A DNA stretch of 64,000 bases from Corynebacterium sp. UBA2622 (GTDB taxonomy: Bacteria > Actinomycetota > Actinomycetes > Mycobacteriales > Mycobacteriaceae): contig NZ_DDJO01000002.1 of the NCBI RefSeq assembly GCF_002339505.1, positions 130,125 through 194,124 on the forward strand, given 5' to 3'. The notes under the pieces were generated by a model, which saw nothing but the letters and a program-made list of their open reading frames with translations, was not told the origin of the DNA and made no database searches. Below, in pieces: positions 34,394 to 42,689 of the stretch. Positions within the stretch are counted from its first letter, which is position 1, and each line of letters opens with the position of its first letter. The translations under genes and the position numbers were made by a program.

Positions 34394-35387
34394 GGAGGGC
34401 CTTTGCTGCGTCGATGGCGAAGTAGGTGAGAATCTGGTCCGCGCCGGCGCGCCTGATGGACACGAGCGACTCCATCATCGCCCGGTCCAGGTCGATCCAT
34501 CCGTTGCGCCCGGCCGCCTGGATCATCGCGTATTCCCCGGAGACCTGGTACGCCGCGACGGGTACGGGCGAGACCTCGGCAATGCGGGCCAGGACGTCGA
34601 GGTAGGGCAACGCGGGCTTGACCATGACGAAGTCGGCACCCTCCTCCACGTCGAGCTGCACCTCCAACTGCGACTCCCGGGCGTTGGCCGGATCCTGCTG
34701 GTAGGTGCGGCGGTCGCCGGTCAGCGAGGAACCCACCGCGTCGCGGAAGGGACCGTAGAAGGCGGAGGCGTACTTGGCGGAGTAGGCCATGATGGCCACG
34801 TCCTGCCAGCCGGCGGCATCGAGGGCGTCGCGGATCACCGCGATCTGTCCGTCCATCATCCCCGAGGGGCTGACGATGTGGGCACCCGCCTCTGCCTGGG
34901 CCACCGCCATTTTGGCGTAGCAGTCGAGGGTGGCGTCGTTGAGCACCACCTCGTTGCCGAAGCGATCCGTTCCGGGCACACCGCAGTGGCCGTGATCCGT
35001 GAATTCGTCGAGGCAGGTGTCGGCCATGATGAGCAGGTCGTTCCCGAACTCCCGGCGCATCTCGGCCAGGGCGCGGTTGAGAACCCCCTCCGGGGCCCAG
35101 GCGGCCGACCCGGTGGCATCCTTGTCGCCGTCGAGTGGCACACCGAAGAGATCCACGCAGGTGATCCCCGCCTCAAGGGCCTCGTGCCCGATGGCCTTGA
35201 GGGAATCCAGCGTGTGCTGGTACTGCCCGGGCATGGAGGCGATTTCGCGCTTCTCGGCGATGCCGTCGGCGACGAAGAGCGGCAGGATCAGGTCCGAGGG
35301 GTGCAGGCGCGTCTCGGCCACGAGCTCGCGCATCGCGGCATTCTGGCGGAGGCGCCGGGGGCGCCGGGTGATTTCATAGGAAGGCAC
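34386..35387 (-). CDS. hemB: Porphobilinogen synthase
   Basis: A 333-residue class I aldolase-like enzyme condensing two 5-aminolevulinates. The Schiff-base lysines are Lys205 (YSAKYAS) and Lys257 (MVKPALP). The active-site metal motif is DTCLDEFTDHGHCG (123-136), with Cys125, Asp127 and Cys135 where zinc enzymes have three Cys. The start is GTG at 35387, with TAGGAT 6 nt upstream, consistent with a leaderless mRNA. It heads the segment hemB to galE. Confidence 0.95.
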   Translation of the reverse strand: MPSYEITRRPRRLRQNAAMRELVAETRLHPSDLILPLFVADGIAEKREIASMPGQYQHTLDSLKAIGHEALEAGITCVDLFGVPLDGDKDATGSAAWAPEGVLNRALAEMRREFGNDLLIMADTCLDEFTDHGHCGVPGTDRFGNEVVLNDATLDCYAKMAVAQAEAGAHIVSPSGMMDGQIAVIRDALDAAGWQDVAIMAYSAKYASAFYGPFRDAVGSSLTGDRRTYQQDPANARESQLEVQLDVEEGADFVMVKPALPYLDVLARIAEVSPVPVAAYQVSGEYAMIQAAGRNGWIDLDRAMMESLVSIRRAGADQILTYFAIDAAKALHV

Positions 35388-35471
35388 GCTCCTATCCTAG
35401 GACCTCCCCCGGACACCCGAAAATGTTTCCGGCCCCGGGCGCACGCCGGGCGCGCCGACACGGGCTTCCTA

Positions 35472-37190
35472 CTACTCGGCCTGCCCGTCCTCGGCGGCAC
35501 GGCGGCGCGAGCGGCGCTTCTTGCGCGGCGGCGGCAGCTGGCCCGTCGCCCGCAGCGAGGCGACGTGGGCCGCGAGCGCCTCCACGAGGGAGGGCACGTC
35601 GGCCACCTCTGGCATGACATCCACGCGCAGGCCCTGTTCGCGGGCTTCCGCCGCCGTCATCGGCCCGATGCAGGCGATGATGGTGCGCGGGTGTGGTTTG
35701 CCCGCGATGCCCACCAGGTTCTTCACCGTCGACGCGGAGGTGAAGCAGACCGCGTCGAAGCCGCCGGTCTTGATCATGTCCCTCACCTCGGGCGCCGGCG
35801 GGGCGGCGCGCACGGTGCGGTAGGCGACGACGTCGTCGACCTCCCATCCCTTGGCCACCAGGCCGTCGACGAGAACGTCGGAGCCGAGGTCGGCGCGCGG
35901 CAAAAGAACGCGTGAGACGGGGTCGATGTCCTCCACGTACTCGGGGAACACCTCCACCACACCGGCGGCGTTCTGCTTGCTGCGGTGGGGCAGAAGCTCG
36001 GGCGACATGCCCCGGGAGCCCAGCGCGTCGGCGGTCTTCTCCCCCACGGCGGCAAGGTGCACACCCGCGAAGGCGCGGGCGTCGAGCCCGAGCTCCGAGA
36101 ACTTCTCCCACACCGCGTTCACCGCGTTCACCGAGGTGAACACGACCCACTGGTAGCGGCCCTCGACGATGCCCTTGATGGCGCGGTCGAGCTGGGCGGG
36201 GTTGCGCGGCGGCTCCATGGAGATGGTGGGGACGGACTGCGGGATGGCACCGTAGGAGCTCAGGCGGGCATTCATCACGCCGGCCTGCTCCTTGGCGCGC
36301 GGCACGAGGACCCGCCACCCGTAGAGGGGACGGTTCTCCCACCAGGAGTACTTCGTGCGGTCATCGACGGCGGTGCCGATGGTCACCACCAGGCTCCCCT
36401 CGAGGTCGGCGTCGATCCGCCCCACCGTCTCCAGGGTGGCGTCGAAGGTGCGCTGCAGGCGCGTGGTGCCATTGCTGGTCACGGTCAGCGGGGTCGTACC
36501 CGCGAAACCGCGCGCCATGAGCTCGGCGGACAGGGTGTCCAGTTGCTCGGGCAGGACCTGGAACACCAGCGGCTGGGGCGCGGCGGCGAGCTGGTCCCAG
36601 TCGACGTTGCCGTTGGACAGGTCCGTCTCCGTGTAAGTGGAGCCGAGCGCGATGCCGGCAAAGGAGGGCACGGTGGAGGGCAGCGACATCCCGGGTACGA
36701 CCTGGAACTCCATTCCGGCCGCGGCGACGGCGGAGATCTCGTCCATCACGGCGTCGCGGGTCAAGGGGTTTCCGCTGACGAGCCGGATGACGTCGCCCTC
36801 GCCCGCCTCTCCCCGCTCGATCGCCTCACCGGCCGCCGCGAGGGCGGCGCGAAGCTTCTCGACGATCCCCTCGCCGGTCAGGCCGTACTCCTCTATCTCC
36901 GCGGCCGTCGGGTCGGCCGGCCGCTGAGGCCGGCGCCGGGCGCCCGCGGCCTTGGCCTCGGCGCACATCCGCTCGTAGCGCTCCTCGGCAGCCTTGAGCT
37001 TGTCCGCCGGCACCGGCAGCTTGGCGGCGACGACGTTTCGCACCCCCTGAAGAACGTCCGGATCCACGATCGCGATAGAATTGGTCTCCATCACCTCGCG
37101 AGCACGGACGGTGAGCAGATCGGGGTTACCCGGGCCTGCGCCGACGAAGATAACCTTCCCCGGCCGGGGCGTGATCGAGGGCATGTTCAT
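35472..37190 (-). CDS. hemD: HemD, uroporphyrinogen-III synthase fused to SUMT-like domain
   Basis: A 572-residue two-domain protein. Residues 14-270 resemble uroporphyrinogen-III C-methyltransferase (GAGPGNPDLLT, later VVPGMS), but the GDPxxFGR motif reads GNPLTRD and an insertion of about 40 Ala/Arg/Glu-rich residues is present. Residues 290-545 are HemD (WRVLVPRAKEQAG, FTSVNAV, FTSASTV, IGPMTA). A basic tail follows. HemD closes and inverts ring D; the methylase part may be inactive or structural. The actinobacterial fusion is known. It is separated from hemC by 184 nt. Confidence 0.92.
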   Translation of the reverse strand: MNMPSITPRPGKVIFVGAGPGNPDLLTVRAREVMETNSIAIVDPDVLQGVRNVVAAKLPVPADKLKAAEERYERMCAEAKAAGARRRPQRPADPTAAEIEEYGLTGEGIVEKLRAALAAAGEAIERGEAGEGDVIRLVSGNPLTRDAVMDEISAVAAAGMEFQVVPGMSLPSTVPSFAGIALGSTYTETDLSNGNVDWDQLAAAPQPLVFQVLPEQLDTLSAELMARGFAGTTPLTVTSNGTTRLQRTFDATLETVGRIDADLEGSLVVTIGTAVDDRTKYSWWENRPLYGWRVLVPRAKEQAGVMNARLSSYGAIPQSVPTISMEPPRNPAQLDRAIKGIVEGRYQWVVFTSVNAVNAVWEKFSELGLDARAFAGVHLAAVGEKTADALGSRGMSPELLPHRSKQNAAGVVEVFPEYVEDIDPVSRVLLPRADLGSDVLVDGLVAKGWEVDDVVAYRTVRAAPPAPEVRDMIKTGGFDAVCFTSASTVKNLVGIAGKPHPRTIIACIGPMTAAEAREQGLRVDVMPEVADVPSLVEALAAHVASLRATGQLPPPRKKRRSRRRAAEDGQAE

Positions 37191-37374
37191 AGAAGGTTCT
37201 TTTCTAAGGCGTGATTAAAGGCGTGAAAGGCCCCGGCCCACCGGCACGCCTAACTTGGGGCCGTGTGCGCCTGGGCATTCCACCATGTGCTAAATACACC
37301 TTAAAGTGAACTCCCCCCGAAACAAAAACTGGAGTTCGCCCGCCCCGCCGTGCGGCGGGGTTAGTCAGCAGGGT
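37191..37374 (-). promoter_or_regulatory. hemC-hemD intergenic region with hairpin and direct repeats
   Basis: No gene is visible. CCCCGCC (37343-37349) and GGCGGGG (37354-37360) form a tight tetraloop hairpin just after hemC, followed on the minus strand by a 7-bp inverted repeat GAACTCC/GGAGTTC (37308-37337) whose loop contains TTTTT; together they may stop transcription from hemAC. Close to hemD lies a direct repeat of aaggcgtga (37206-37214, 37218-37226; 12-nt period), with an inverted CACGCC at 37245-37250, which could be an operator. Confidence 0.5.
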
Positions 37375-38256
37375 TTATTCCATCAGGGCTGCCGCGCCTC
37401 GCTCCAGCAGCCGCGTGGCCACCTCGCGGCCCACCGCCACTGGGTCGGTTCCGGTGAGGGTTTCGGTGAGCTGCGCGGATCCGTCGGCGGCGAAGACGCC
37501 CCCGCGCAGGACGATCCCGCCGTCGCGAAGCTCGGCGTAGCTGGCCACGGGTGCGGTGCAGCCCGCCTCGAGGGTGGCGAGCACCTGGCGCTCGGCGGCC
37601 GCGCACACGGAGGCGGCGTTGTCCACCAGCGTGTCGATCGCCGCGCGCGCCTCCGTGTCGTCCACCCGGCACTCCACGGCCAGCGCGCCCTGCGCGGGCG
37701 CGGGCATGAGCACCTCGGGCGGGAAGATCTCCGTGGCGCGGTCGCCGTACCCGGCGCGCGACAGCCCCGCGTAGGCGAGGATGACCGCGTCGAGCTCGCC
37801 GGAGCCGACGTAGCCCATGCGCGTCTCGATGTTCCCGCGCAGCGGGCGGATCTCCAGATCCGGGCGCAGGGCACGCAGCTGGGAGACCCGCCGCGGGGCG
37901 GAGGTGCCCACCCGGGCCCCGGCCGGGAGCTCCGCCAGGGTCAGCCCGTCGCGGGCGATGAGAGCCTCCCTGTTGTCCTCGCGGACGGGCACGATGAGGT
38001 GGGTGCGCGGCTCGGGGGCCGTCGGGAGGTCCTTGAAGGAGTGGACGGCCACGTCGACATCGCCGTCGAAGAGCGCGTCGCGCAGCGCCGAGGTGAACAC
38101 GCCCACGCCGATGCGCTCCACCGGCGCCGCGGAGACGTCGCCGGCAGTGGTGACGATCTTCAGCTCCGCCCCGTGCCCCGCCGCGATGAGCGCGTCGCGC
38201 ACGTGCCCGGCCTGCGTGGTGGCCAGGTTGGAACCGCGGGTGCCGATCTTGAGCAT
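37375..38256 (-). CDS. hemC: Hydroxymethylbilane synthase
   Basis: A 293-residue porphobilinogen deaminase. GTRGSNLATTQA starts the fold, Asp76 in VHSFKDLPT is catalytic, RRVSQL binds pyrrole carboxyls, and Cys233 in EAGCTAPVA carries the dipyrromethane cofactor. The start overlaps the hemA stop by 1 nt (TAATG). Confidence 0.97.
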   Translation of the reverse strand: MLKIGTRGSNLATTQAGHVRDALIAAGHGAELKIVTTAGDVSAAPVERIGVGVFTSALRDALFDGDVDVAVHSFKDLPTAPEPRTHLIVPVREDNREALIARDGLTLAELPAGARVGTSAPRRVSQLRALRPDLEIRPLRGNIETRMGYVGSGELDAVILAYAGLSRAGYGDRATEIFPPEVLMPAPAQGALAVECRVDDTEARAAIDTLVDNAASVCAAAERQVLATLEAGCTAPVASYAELRDGGIVLRGGVFAADGSAQLTETLTGTDPVAVGREVATRLLERGAAALME

Positions 38257-39581
38257 TACTTCTCCTTTATCCGAATGTCCTCGAGGCGCGGCAGCTGCGC
38301 CGCCTCGACGGCGACCGGGGCTCCCCCGATGCCGAACAGCTCCTCGATGGCTGTTTCCACGCTCACCGTCTCTGACTGGGCGGCGAGCTCCTTGATCTTC
38401 ACCGTCGGGTTGTGCAGGAGCTTGTCGACGACCCTGCGCACCATCCGGCTCACCTGCGCGAAGTCGGCCTCGCTGAGCCCCGGTGCGCGCGAGCGCAACC
38501 GCTCGAGCTCCGTGACGATGACCTCGTTGGCGGCCCGGCGCAGCTGCGCCACGGCGGGCGCGACCTCCCGGACGCGCTGCTGCGAGCTGAACGCCTCGAG
38601 CTCCTCGGCGATGATCGCCTCGGCGGCGCGGTGCGCGCGGCTGTCGGCGGAATCGCCCTCCATCATCTGTCCGTGCAGGTACTCGATGTTGACCAGGTGC
38701 ACGCCCTCGCGGGCCGTGACGGCGTCGTCGATGTCGCGCGGCAGCGAGAGATCGGCGAGCATGACCGGCCCGGAGATGTCCTCCGGGGTGATGGTGAACT
38801 CGCCGCTTGCGGTGGCGGAGATGGCGATGTCCGCCCGCGCCAGCGCTCCGGCGCGGGCGTTGAAGTCGACAACCTCAGCGGCCACGCTCGCCTCGCGGGA
38901 ATGCTCGGCGAGGCGTTCCGCCCGGGAGCGGGTGCGGTTGGCGATGATGAGCCTGTCCACGCCCATCTTGCCCAGGTGGGTTGCGGAAAGCGTCGCCATC
39001 GCACCCGCGCCGAGCACCAGTGCCGTCGTCCCACGGAAGTCCGCGCGTCCCATGATGCCCAGGGCCTTCTCCAGCGCCAGGGTGACCATGGAGGCCCCAG
39101 CGTCGTCGATGGCGGTCTCGGTGTGCACGCGTTTGCCCGCGTGCAGGGCGGACTGGGCCAGCAGGTGCAGGCCGGGGCCGACGGTGCCGCGCTCCACGGC
39201 ATCCTGGTAGCTGGTGCGCACCTGGCCGATGATCTGCTGCTCGCCCACCACCATCGAGTCGAGGCCGGCGGCGACGGTCATCATGTGCTTCGCGGCCGCG
39301 TCGGCGTAGCGCACGTACAGGTAGGTGCGCAGCTCCGGCTCCGCCACCCCCGAAGTTGCGGAGAGCACGCGCAGCACGTCGTCGACACCACTGTGGAAGG
39401 AGTTGGTCACGGTGTAGACCTCGAGGCGGTTGCACGTCGAGATGATCATTGCCTCGGACAGTGACGGCTGTTTGACCAGCGCGGACGCAGTCTCATCCTG
39501 CACGGAGGCGTCCATGCTCAGCTGCTCCAGCAGGGCCACGGGTGCCGAGTGATGCGACATCCCTACGACGAGAACACTCAC
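38256..39581 (-). CDS. hemA: Glutamyl-tRNA reductase
   Basis: A 441-residue enzyme for the first committed step of the C5 haem pathway. Cys50 in STCNRLEVY is the thioester nucleophile, LVLGAGAMA begins the NADPH domain and NRTRSRAE follows; the C-terminal dimerisation helix is present. The GTG start at 39581 has GGAGG eight bases upstream. It heads hemA-hemC. Confidence 0.97.
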   Translation of the reverse strand: MSVLVVGMSHHSAPVALLEQLSMDASVQDETASALVKQPSLSEAMIISTCNRLEVYTVTNSFHSGVDDVLRVLSATSGVAEPELRTYLYVRYADAAAKHMMTVAAGLDSMVVGEQQIIGQVRTSYQDAVERGTVGPGLHLLAQSALHAGKRVHTETAIDDAGASMVTLALEKALGIMGRADFRGTTALVLGAGAMATLSATHLGKMGVDRLIIANRTRSRAERLAEHSREASVAAEVVDFNARAGALARADIAISATASGEFTITPEDISGPVMLADLSLPRDIDDAVTAREGVHLVNIEYLHGQMMEGDSADSRAHRAAEAIIAEELEAFSSQQRVREVAPAVAQLRRAANEVIVTELERLRSRAPGLSEADFAQVSRMVRRVVDKLLHNPTVKIKELAAQSETVSVETAIEELFGIGGAPVAVEAAQLPRLEDIRIKEK

Positions 39582-39630
39582 GACATCCCTCCGGAATCTC
39601 CAAAAATCAAACTAAAGGATAACCCAGGGG

Positions 39631-39870
39631 TCAGGACAGCTCGGCAGCGAGGTCCTCGTTGTCGACCTCCCAGCAGGCGAATTCCTCCCCGTCGATCACG
39701 ACAACCGGCACGCGGTCGCCGTACTCCATCGCGAGTTCGGGGTCGGCGGACGCGTCGACGTCGACAAGCGAAAGGCTCGCCCCGTGCTTTTCGACGACCG
39801 GCCGGATCTGCTCCGCCACACGGACGCAGGACCCGCAACCCTCCCGGACCATCAGCTCCACTTTTTTCAT
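39631..39870 (-). CDS. Glutaredoxin/thioredoxin-like protein
   Basis: A 79-residue thioredoxin-fold protein with CGSC (Cys12, Cys15) and VPVVVIDGEEF as the cis-Pro region. It matches the DUF836/glutaredoxin-like proteins that precede hemA in actinobacteria. The ATG is preceded by GGGGAGG. It may serve a thiol redox role; the partner is unknown. Confidence 0.85.
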   Translation of the reverse strand: MKKVELMVREGCGSCVRVAEQIRPVVEKHGASLSLVDVDASADPELAMEYGDRVPVVVIDGEEFACWEVDNEDLAAELS

Positions 39871-39956
39871 CTGGCCTCCCCGTCAAGCGCACCGCGCGGT
39901 GAAGAATTACGATTGCTTACGCTACTCCGACCCCCACCGAAAGGTTGATACGCACG

Positions 39957-40994
39957 ATGAGCGCGGACTTCGTCCCCCTCCCCGGCAGCGAATTCCTCGC
40001 CCAGTGGTCGGTCTCCCACGGCAACCTCCGCCGCTTCCTCGAGGACACGGCGCTTCCGCCTCTCGACGACAACTCCCAGCGCGCCGCCGGCGAAGCCGCC
40101 GCCGCGGCCGCCGTGGAGGAGACGTTCGGAATGGGCCTCGACGAGTTCGCCCTCGGCGTCGACTCCGTGGGCGGCGCCTTCGCCACCGCCGGCGCATCCA
40201 CGGTGACCGAGCCCGATCCGGACATCCCCCAGGACACGCACGCGGCGGCTTTCTTCGACATCGACAACACCCTCATCCAGGGCTCCTCCCTCGTGCTGCT
40301 GGCCGCCGGGCTGGCGCGCCACCGCTTCATCACACCCCGCGAGCTTCTCCCGGGCCTAATCAAGCAGGTTCGCTTCCGGCTCAGCGGAACCGAGAACCAC
40401 GGGGACATTGCCGAGGGCCGCGAGCAGGCCCTCGAGCTGGTCAAGGGAAAGAGCGTGGCGGAGCTGACGCAGCTGTGCTCCGAGATCGTGGACCAGCAGA
40501 TGATGGGCAAGGCCTACCAGGCGACGGTGGAACTGGGGGCGATGCACATCGCCGCCGGGCAGCAGGTGTGGCTCGTCTCCGCCACCCCGGTGCAGATCGG
40601 CCAGGCGCTCGCCCTGCGGCTCGGCTTCACCGGGGCGCTCGGCACCGTCGCGGAGGAGAAGGACGGGCGCTTCACCGGGCGCCTCGTCGGCGACATCCTG
40701 CACGGCCCCGGGAAGAAACACGCCGTTGCGGCGCTGGCCGCCATCCAACAGCTCGACCTGCGCCAGTGCACCGCCTACTCAGACAGCGTCAACGACATCC
40801 CGATGCTCTCCATGATGGGCACCGCCGTGGCCGTCAACCCCGACCGGGCCCTGCGCGCACATGCCGAGCGGGCCGGGTGGGCCGTGCGGGACTACCGTTC
40901 GGTGCGTCGCCTCGCCCGCAGCTGGGCCCTGCCCCTCGCGGGCGCGGCGGGAGTGACCGCGGGGGCGGCGCTGGCCGTGCGGGCGCGCCGCTGA
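39957..40994 (+). CDS. HAD-IB family phosphatase (SerB1-like)
   Basis: A 345-residue protein with a non-conserved N-terminal region of about 90 residues, the HAD motif DIDNTL (101-106), motif II in VWLVSATP and motif IV in YSDSVNDIPML. It ends in a hydrophobic segment (LAGAAGVTAGAALAV) and two Arg residues, so it may be tail-anchored. The mycobacterial gene at this position is annotated serB1; whether phosphoserine is the substrate is unproven. ATG was preferred over a TTG 12 nt upstream. Confidence 0.8.
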   Translation: MSADFVPLPGSEFLAQWSVSHGNLRRFLEDTALPPLDDNSQRAAGEAAAAAAVEETFGMGLDEFALGVDSVGGAFATAGASTVTEPDPDIPQDTHAAAFFDIDNTLIQGSSLVLLAAGLARHRFITPRELLPGLIKQVRFRLSGTENHGDIAEGREQALELVKGKSVAELTQLCSEIVDQQMMGKAYQATVELGAMHIAAGQQVWLVSATPVQIGQALALRLGFTGALGTVAEEKDGRFTGRLVGDILHGPGKKHAVAALAAIQQLDLRQCTAYSDSVNDIPMLSMMGTAVAVNPDRALRAHAERAGWAVRDYRSVRRLARSWALPLAGAAGVTAGAALAVRARR

Positions 40995-41038
40995 CCTGGG
41001 CTCACCCGGTGCCCCTTCCGCGGCACCCGGCAACGGAA

Positions 41039-41071
41039 AAGGCCCACACCCCGGAACGGGATGCGGGCCTT
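41039..41071. terminator. Bidirectional hairpin terminator
   Basis: AAGGCCCACACCCCG pairs with CGGGATGCGGGCCTT (two mismatches) around GAA between the convergent HAD gene and bS22 gene. On the minus strand the stem is followed by TTTT. Confidence 0.75.
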
Positions 41072-41081
41072 CGGCGCGGCT

Positions 41082-41183
41082 TTACTTGCCGAGCTTACGA
41101 CGCTGCACGCGGGTGCGGCGGAGCATCTTGCGGTGCTTCTTCTTCGACATGCGCTTGCGGCGCTTCTTGATCACTGAACCCAT
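41082..41183 (-). CDS. bS22, small actinobacterial ribosomal protein
   Basis: A 33-residue, extremely basic protein: MGSVIKKRRKRMSKKKHRK and a tail ending QRRKLGK. It is the actinobacterial 30S protein bS22 (AURKAIP1/COX24 domain), seen in mycobacterial ribosome structures. The ATG at 41183 is fixed by the family N-terminus; a longer open frame upstream is not part of it. Its own promoter probably lies in 41184-41343, downstream of the preceding terminator. Confidence 0.93.
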   Translation of the reverse strand: MGSVIKKRRKRMSKKKHRKMLRRTRVQRRKLGK

Positions 41184-41343
41184 GAGGTTTCCTCGTTTCC
41201 ATCGTTGTACGTACAGTCCTGCCGGCCGGCAGTGGTCGCGCGACGCTGACGCTGCGCGCGGGGCGGGGGAGGTGCACACTCGCCCCACCCGTACCGTCAC
41301 CGGCATGAATGTTCCCAGCATAGCGCCCGTGGCGGGGCAGACC

Positions 41344-41389
41344 AAAAACCGCGCCGCCCTGCCCGCGGGAAGGCGGGAGGGCGGCGCGG
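41344..41389 (-). terminator. Rho-independent terminator after the HTH gene
   Basis: CCGCGCCGCCCT and AGGGCGGCGCGG form a perfect 12-bp stem with a smaller inner stem (CCCGCC/GCGGGC), followed on the minus strand by GGTTTTTGG-type sequence at 41344-41348. It separates the HTH gene from bS22. Confidence 0.85.
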
Positions 41390-41408
41390 CTCGTAATGCG
41401 GGCGAAAC

Positions 41409-41600
41409 TTACCCGACGTCGTACACGGACGAGTCGAGGTAGTCGTTCACAGCCGTCTCGTTGACCCGGAAGGAACGTCCCACGCGCACGGCGGGGAGCT
41501 CACCGGAGTGAACGAGGCGGTACACGGTCATTTTGGATACGCGCATGATCTCCGCGACCTCGGCAACCGTGAGGAACTTACCCTTTTCTTCGTTAGCCAT
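41409..41600 (-). CDS. Excisionase-family helix-turn-helix protein
   Basis: A 63-residue MerR/excisionase-like winged HTH: FLTVAEVAEIMRVSKMTVYRLVHSGELPAVRVGRSFRV. It corresponds in position to the small mycobacterial DNA-binding protein upstream of bS22 (Rv0500A), a conserved housekeeping regulator rather than a phage excisionase. Regulon unknown. Confidence 0.88.
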   Translation of the reverse strand: MANEEKGKFLTVAEVAEIMRVSKMTVYRLVHSGELPAVRVGRSFRVNETAVNDYLDSSVYDVG

Positions 41601-41791
41601 AAATCAGTTAACCCTTCAAGCACGGTCGCGCTGTAGGCTTCCCCTCCCACAGGACGAACACGCACGTGCTGGAACCAGCCTAGCGTGAACGGTGGGCGGG
41701 TTGCGACCCAAGTGCCAAAATTTTTTCAGAGTTCAGCCAGTAAACACGTCGGCACTGGTGTGACTCGGCGGGCCTGCTGGGGCGCAGCCCT

Positions 41792-42625
41792 CTATTTGCC
41801 GAGCTCCCGGGCCCGGCGGGCGCACCCCTCCGTTGCCCGGTACAGGCTGCCGCGCAGGCCCGACTCCTCCAGCTCGCGCACCGCCACCGCGGTGGTCCCG
41901 CCCGGGGAGCATACGGCGTGGCGCAGCTGCTCCGGGGGCGTGTCCCCGGCGAGCATCTCACCGGCGCCCGCCGCAGTGGCCACCGCAAGCCGGGTGGCGG
42001 TCTCCCGCGGGAGCCCGAGGGCGACCCCGGCGTCGACAAGTGCCTCCGTCATGAGGAAGTAGTACGCCGGCCCCGAACCGGACAGGGCCGTCGCGGCGTC
42101 CATGAGAGCTTCGTCGAGCTCTACCACGGTGCCCGTGGAGGCGAGCATGCGGCTGATCACCTCCTGCTGCCCCTCCTCCACGAAGCGCCCGAAGGCGGCG
42201 ACGTGCACGCCCCGGCCCACCAACATCGGGGTGTTGGGCATGACCCGGGCGATGGGCGTGCCGGCCGCGGAGGCGGCGGCCTCCATCGCGGCGATTGTCA
42301 CGCCGGCAGCCATGGAGACGAGAGCAGTGGGGACCTCGTTCTTCGCCACCGTCCCGCTGATCTCCTCGATCACCGCGAGGATCTGGGGGGGCTTGACGCA
42401 GAGGAAGCAGACGTCGGCGTCGACGGCGGCCTCGTTGTTGTCGTCCGTGGTGACCACGCCGTAGCGCTCCTGGAGCTCCGCGCCGCGCTCCCGGCTCCGG
42501 TTGGTGGCCGTGATGCGCAGGGGTTCCACGCCGGCGGCGATGAGCCCCGAAATGAGGGCTTCACCAATGTTGCCGGCACCGATGACGGCGATCTTGTCTG
42601 CGGAGAAATCGGGGGTGGAAGTCAT
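41792..42625 (-). CDS. proC: Pyrroline-5-carboxylate reductase
   Basis: A 277-residue NAD(P)H enzyme for the last step of proline synthesis. GAGNIG at residues 16-21 binds the cofactor, FLCVKPP and the C-terminal ALSGSGPAYYFLMTEAL and SPGGTT signature complete the family pattern. The ATG at 42625 was preferred over a longer frame. Confidence 0.95.
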   Translation of the reverse strand: MTSTPDFSADKIAVIGAGNIGEALISGLIAAGVEPLRITATNRSRERGAELQERYGVVTTDDNNEAAVDADVCFLCVKPPQILAVIEEISGTVAKNEVPTALVSMAAGVTIAAMEAAASAAGTPIARVMPNTPMLVGRGVHVAAFGRFVEEGQQEVISRMLASTGTVVELDEALMDAATALSGSGPAYYFLMTEALVDAGVALGLPRETATRLAVATAAGAGEMLAGDTPPEQLRHAVCSPGGTTAVAVRELEESGLRGSLYRATEGCARRARELGK

Positions 42626-42637
42626 GAACCCCAGGGT

Positions 42638-42666
42638 GCCACAAAACGGTGGCAACCCCGGGGTTG
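42638..42666 (-). terminator. Two adjacent short hairpins before proC
   Basis: On the minus strand CAACCCCGGGGTTG (42653-42666) is a perfect palindrome and is followed by GCCAC/GTGGC around a TTTT-containing loop (42638-42653). They sit after the stop of the upstream membrane protein and just before proC. No T tract follows, so the function is uncertain. Confidence 0.4.
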
Positions 42667-42689
42667 AAGGGTGCTGGGCGTTCCGCGCG

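Noticed and set aside
37306..39210. 634-residue forward open frame over hemC and hemA
   Set aside because: It crosses the hemA-hemC overlap in antisense and is explained by high GC content.
41409..41600. Excisionase-like gene as a sign of a mobile element
   Set aside because: No integrase, att repeats or phage genes are near, and the gene has a conserved place beside bS22 in other actinobacteria.
41601..41791. Possible small gene or RNA between the HTH gene and proC
   Set aside because: No open frame with a start signal and no stable structure beyond short stems; it probably holds only the HTH promoter.
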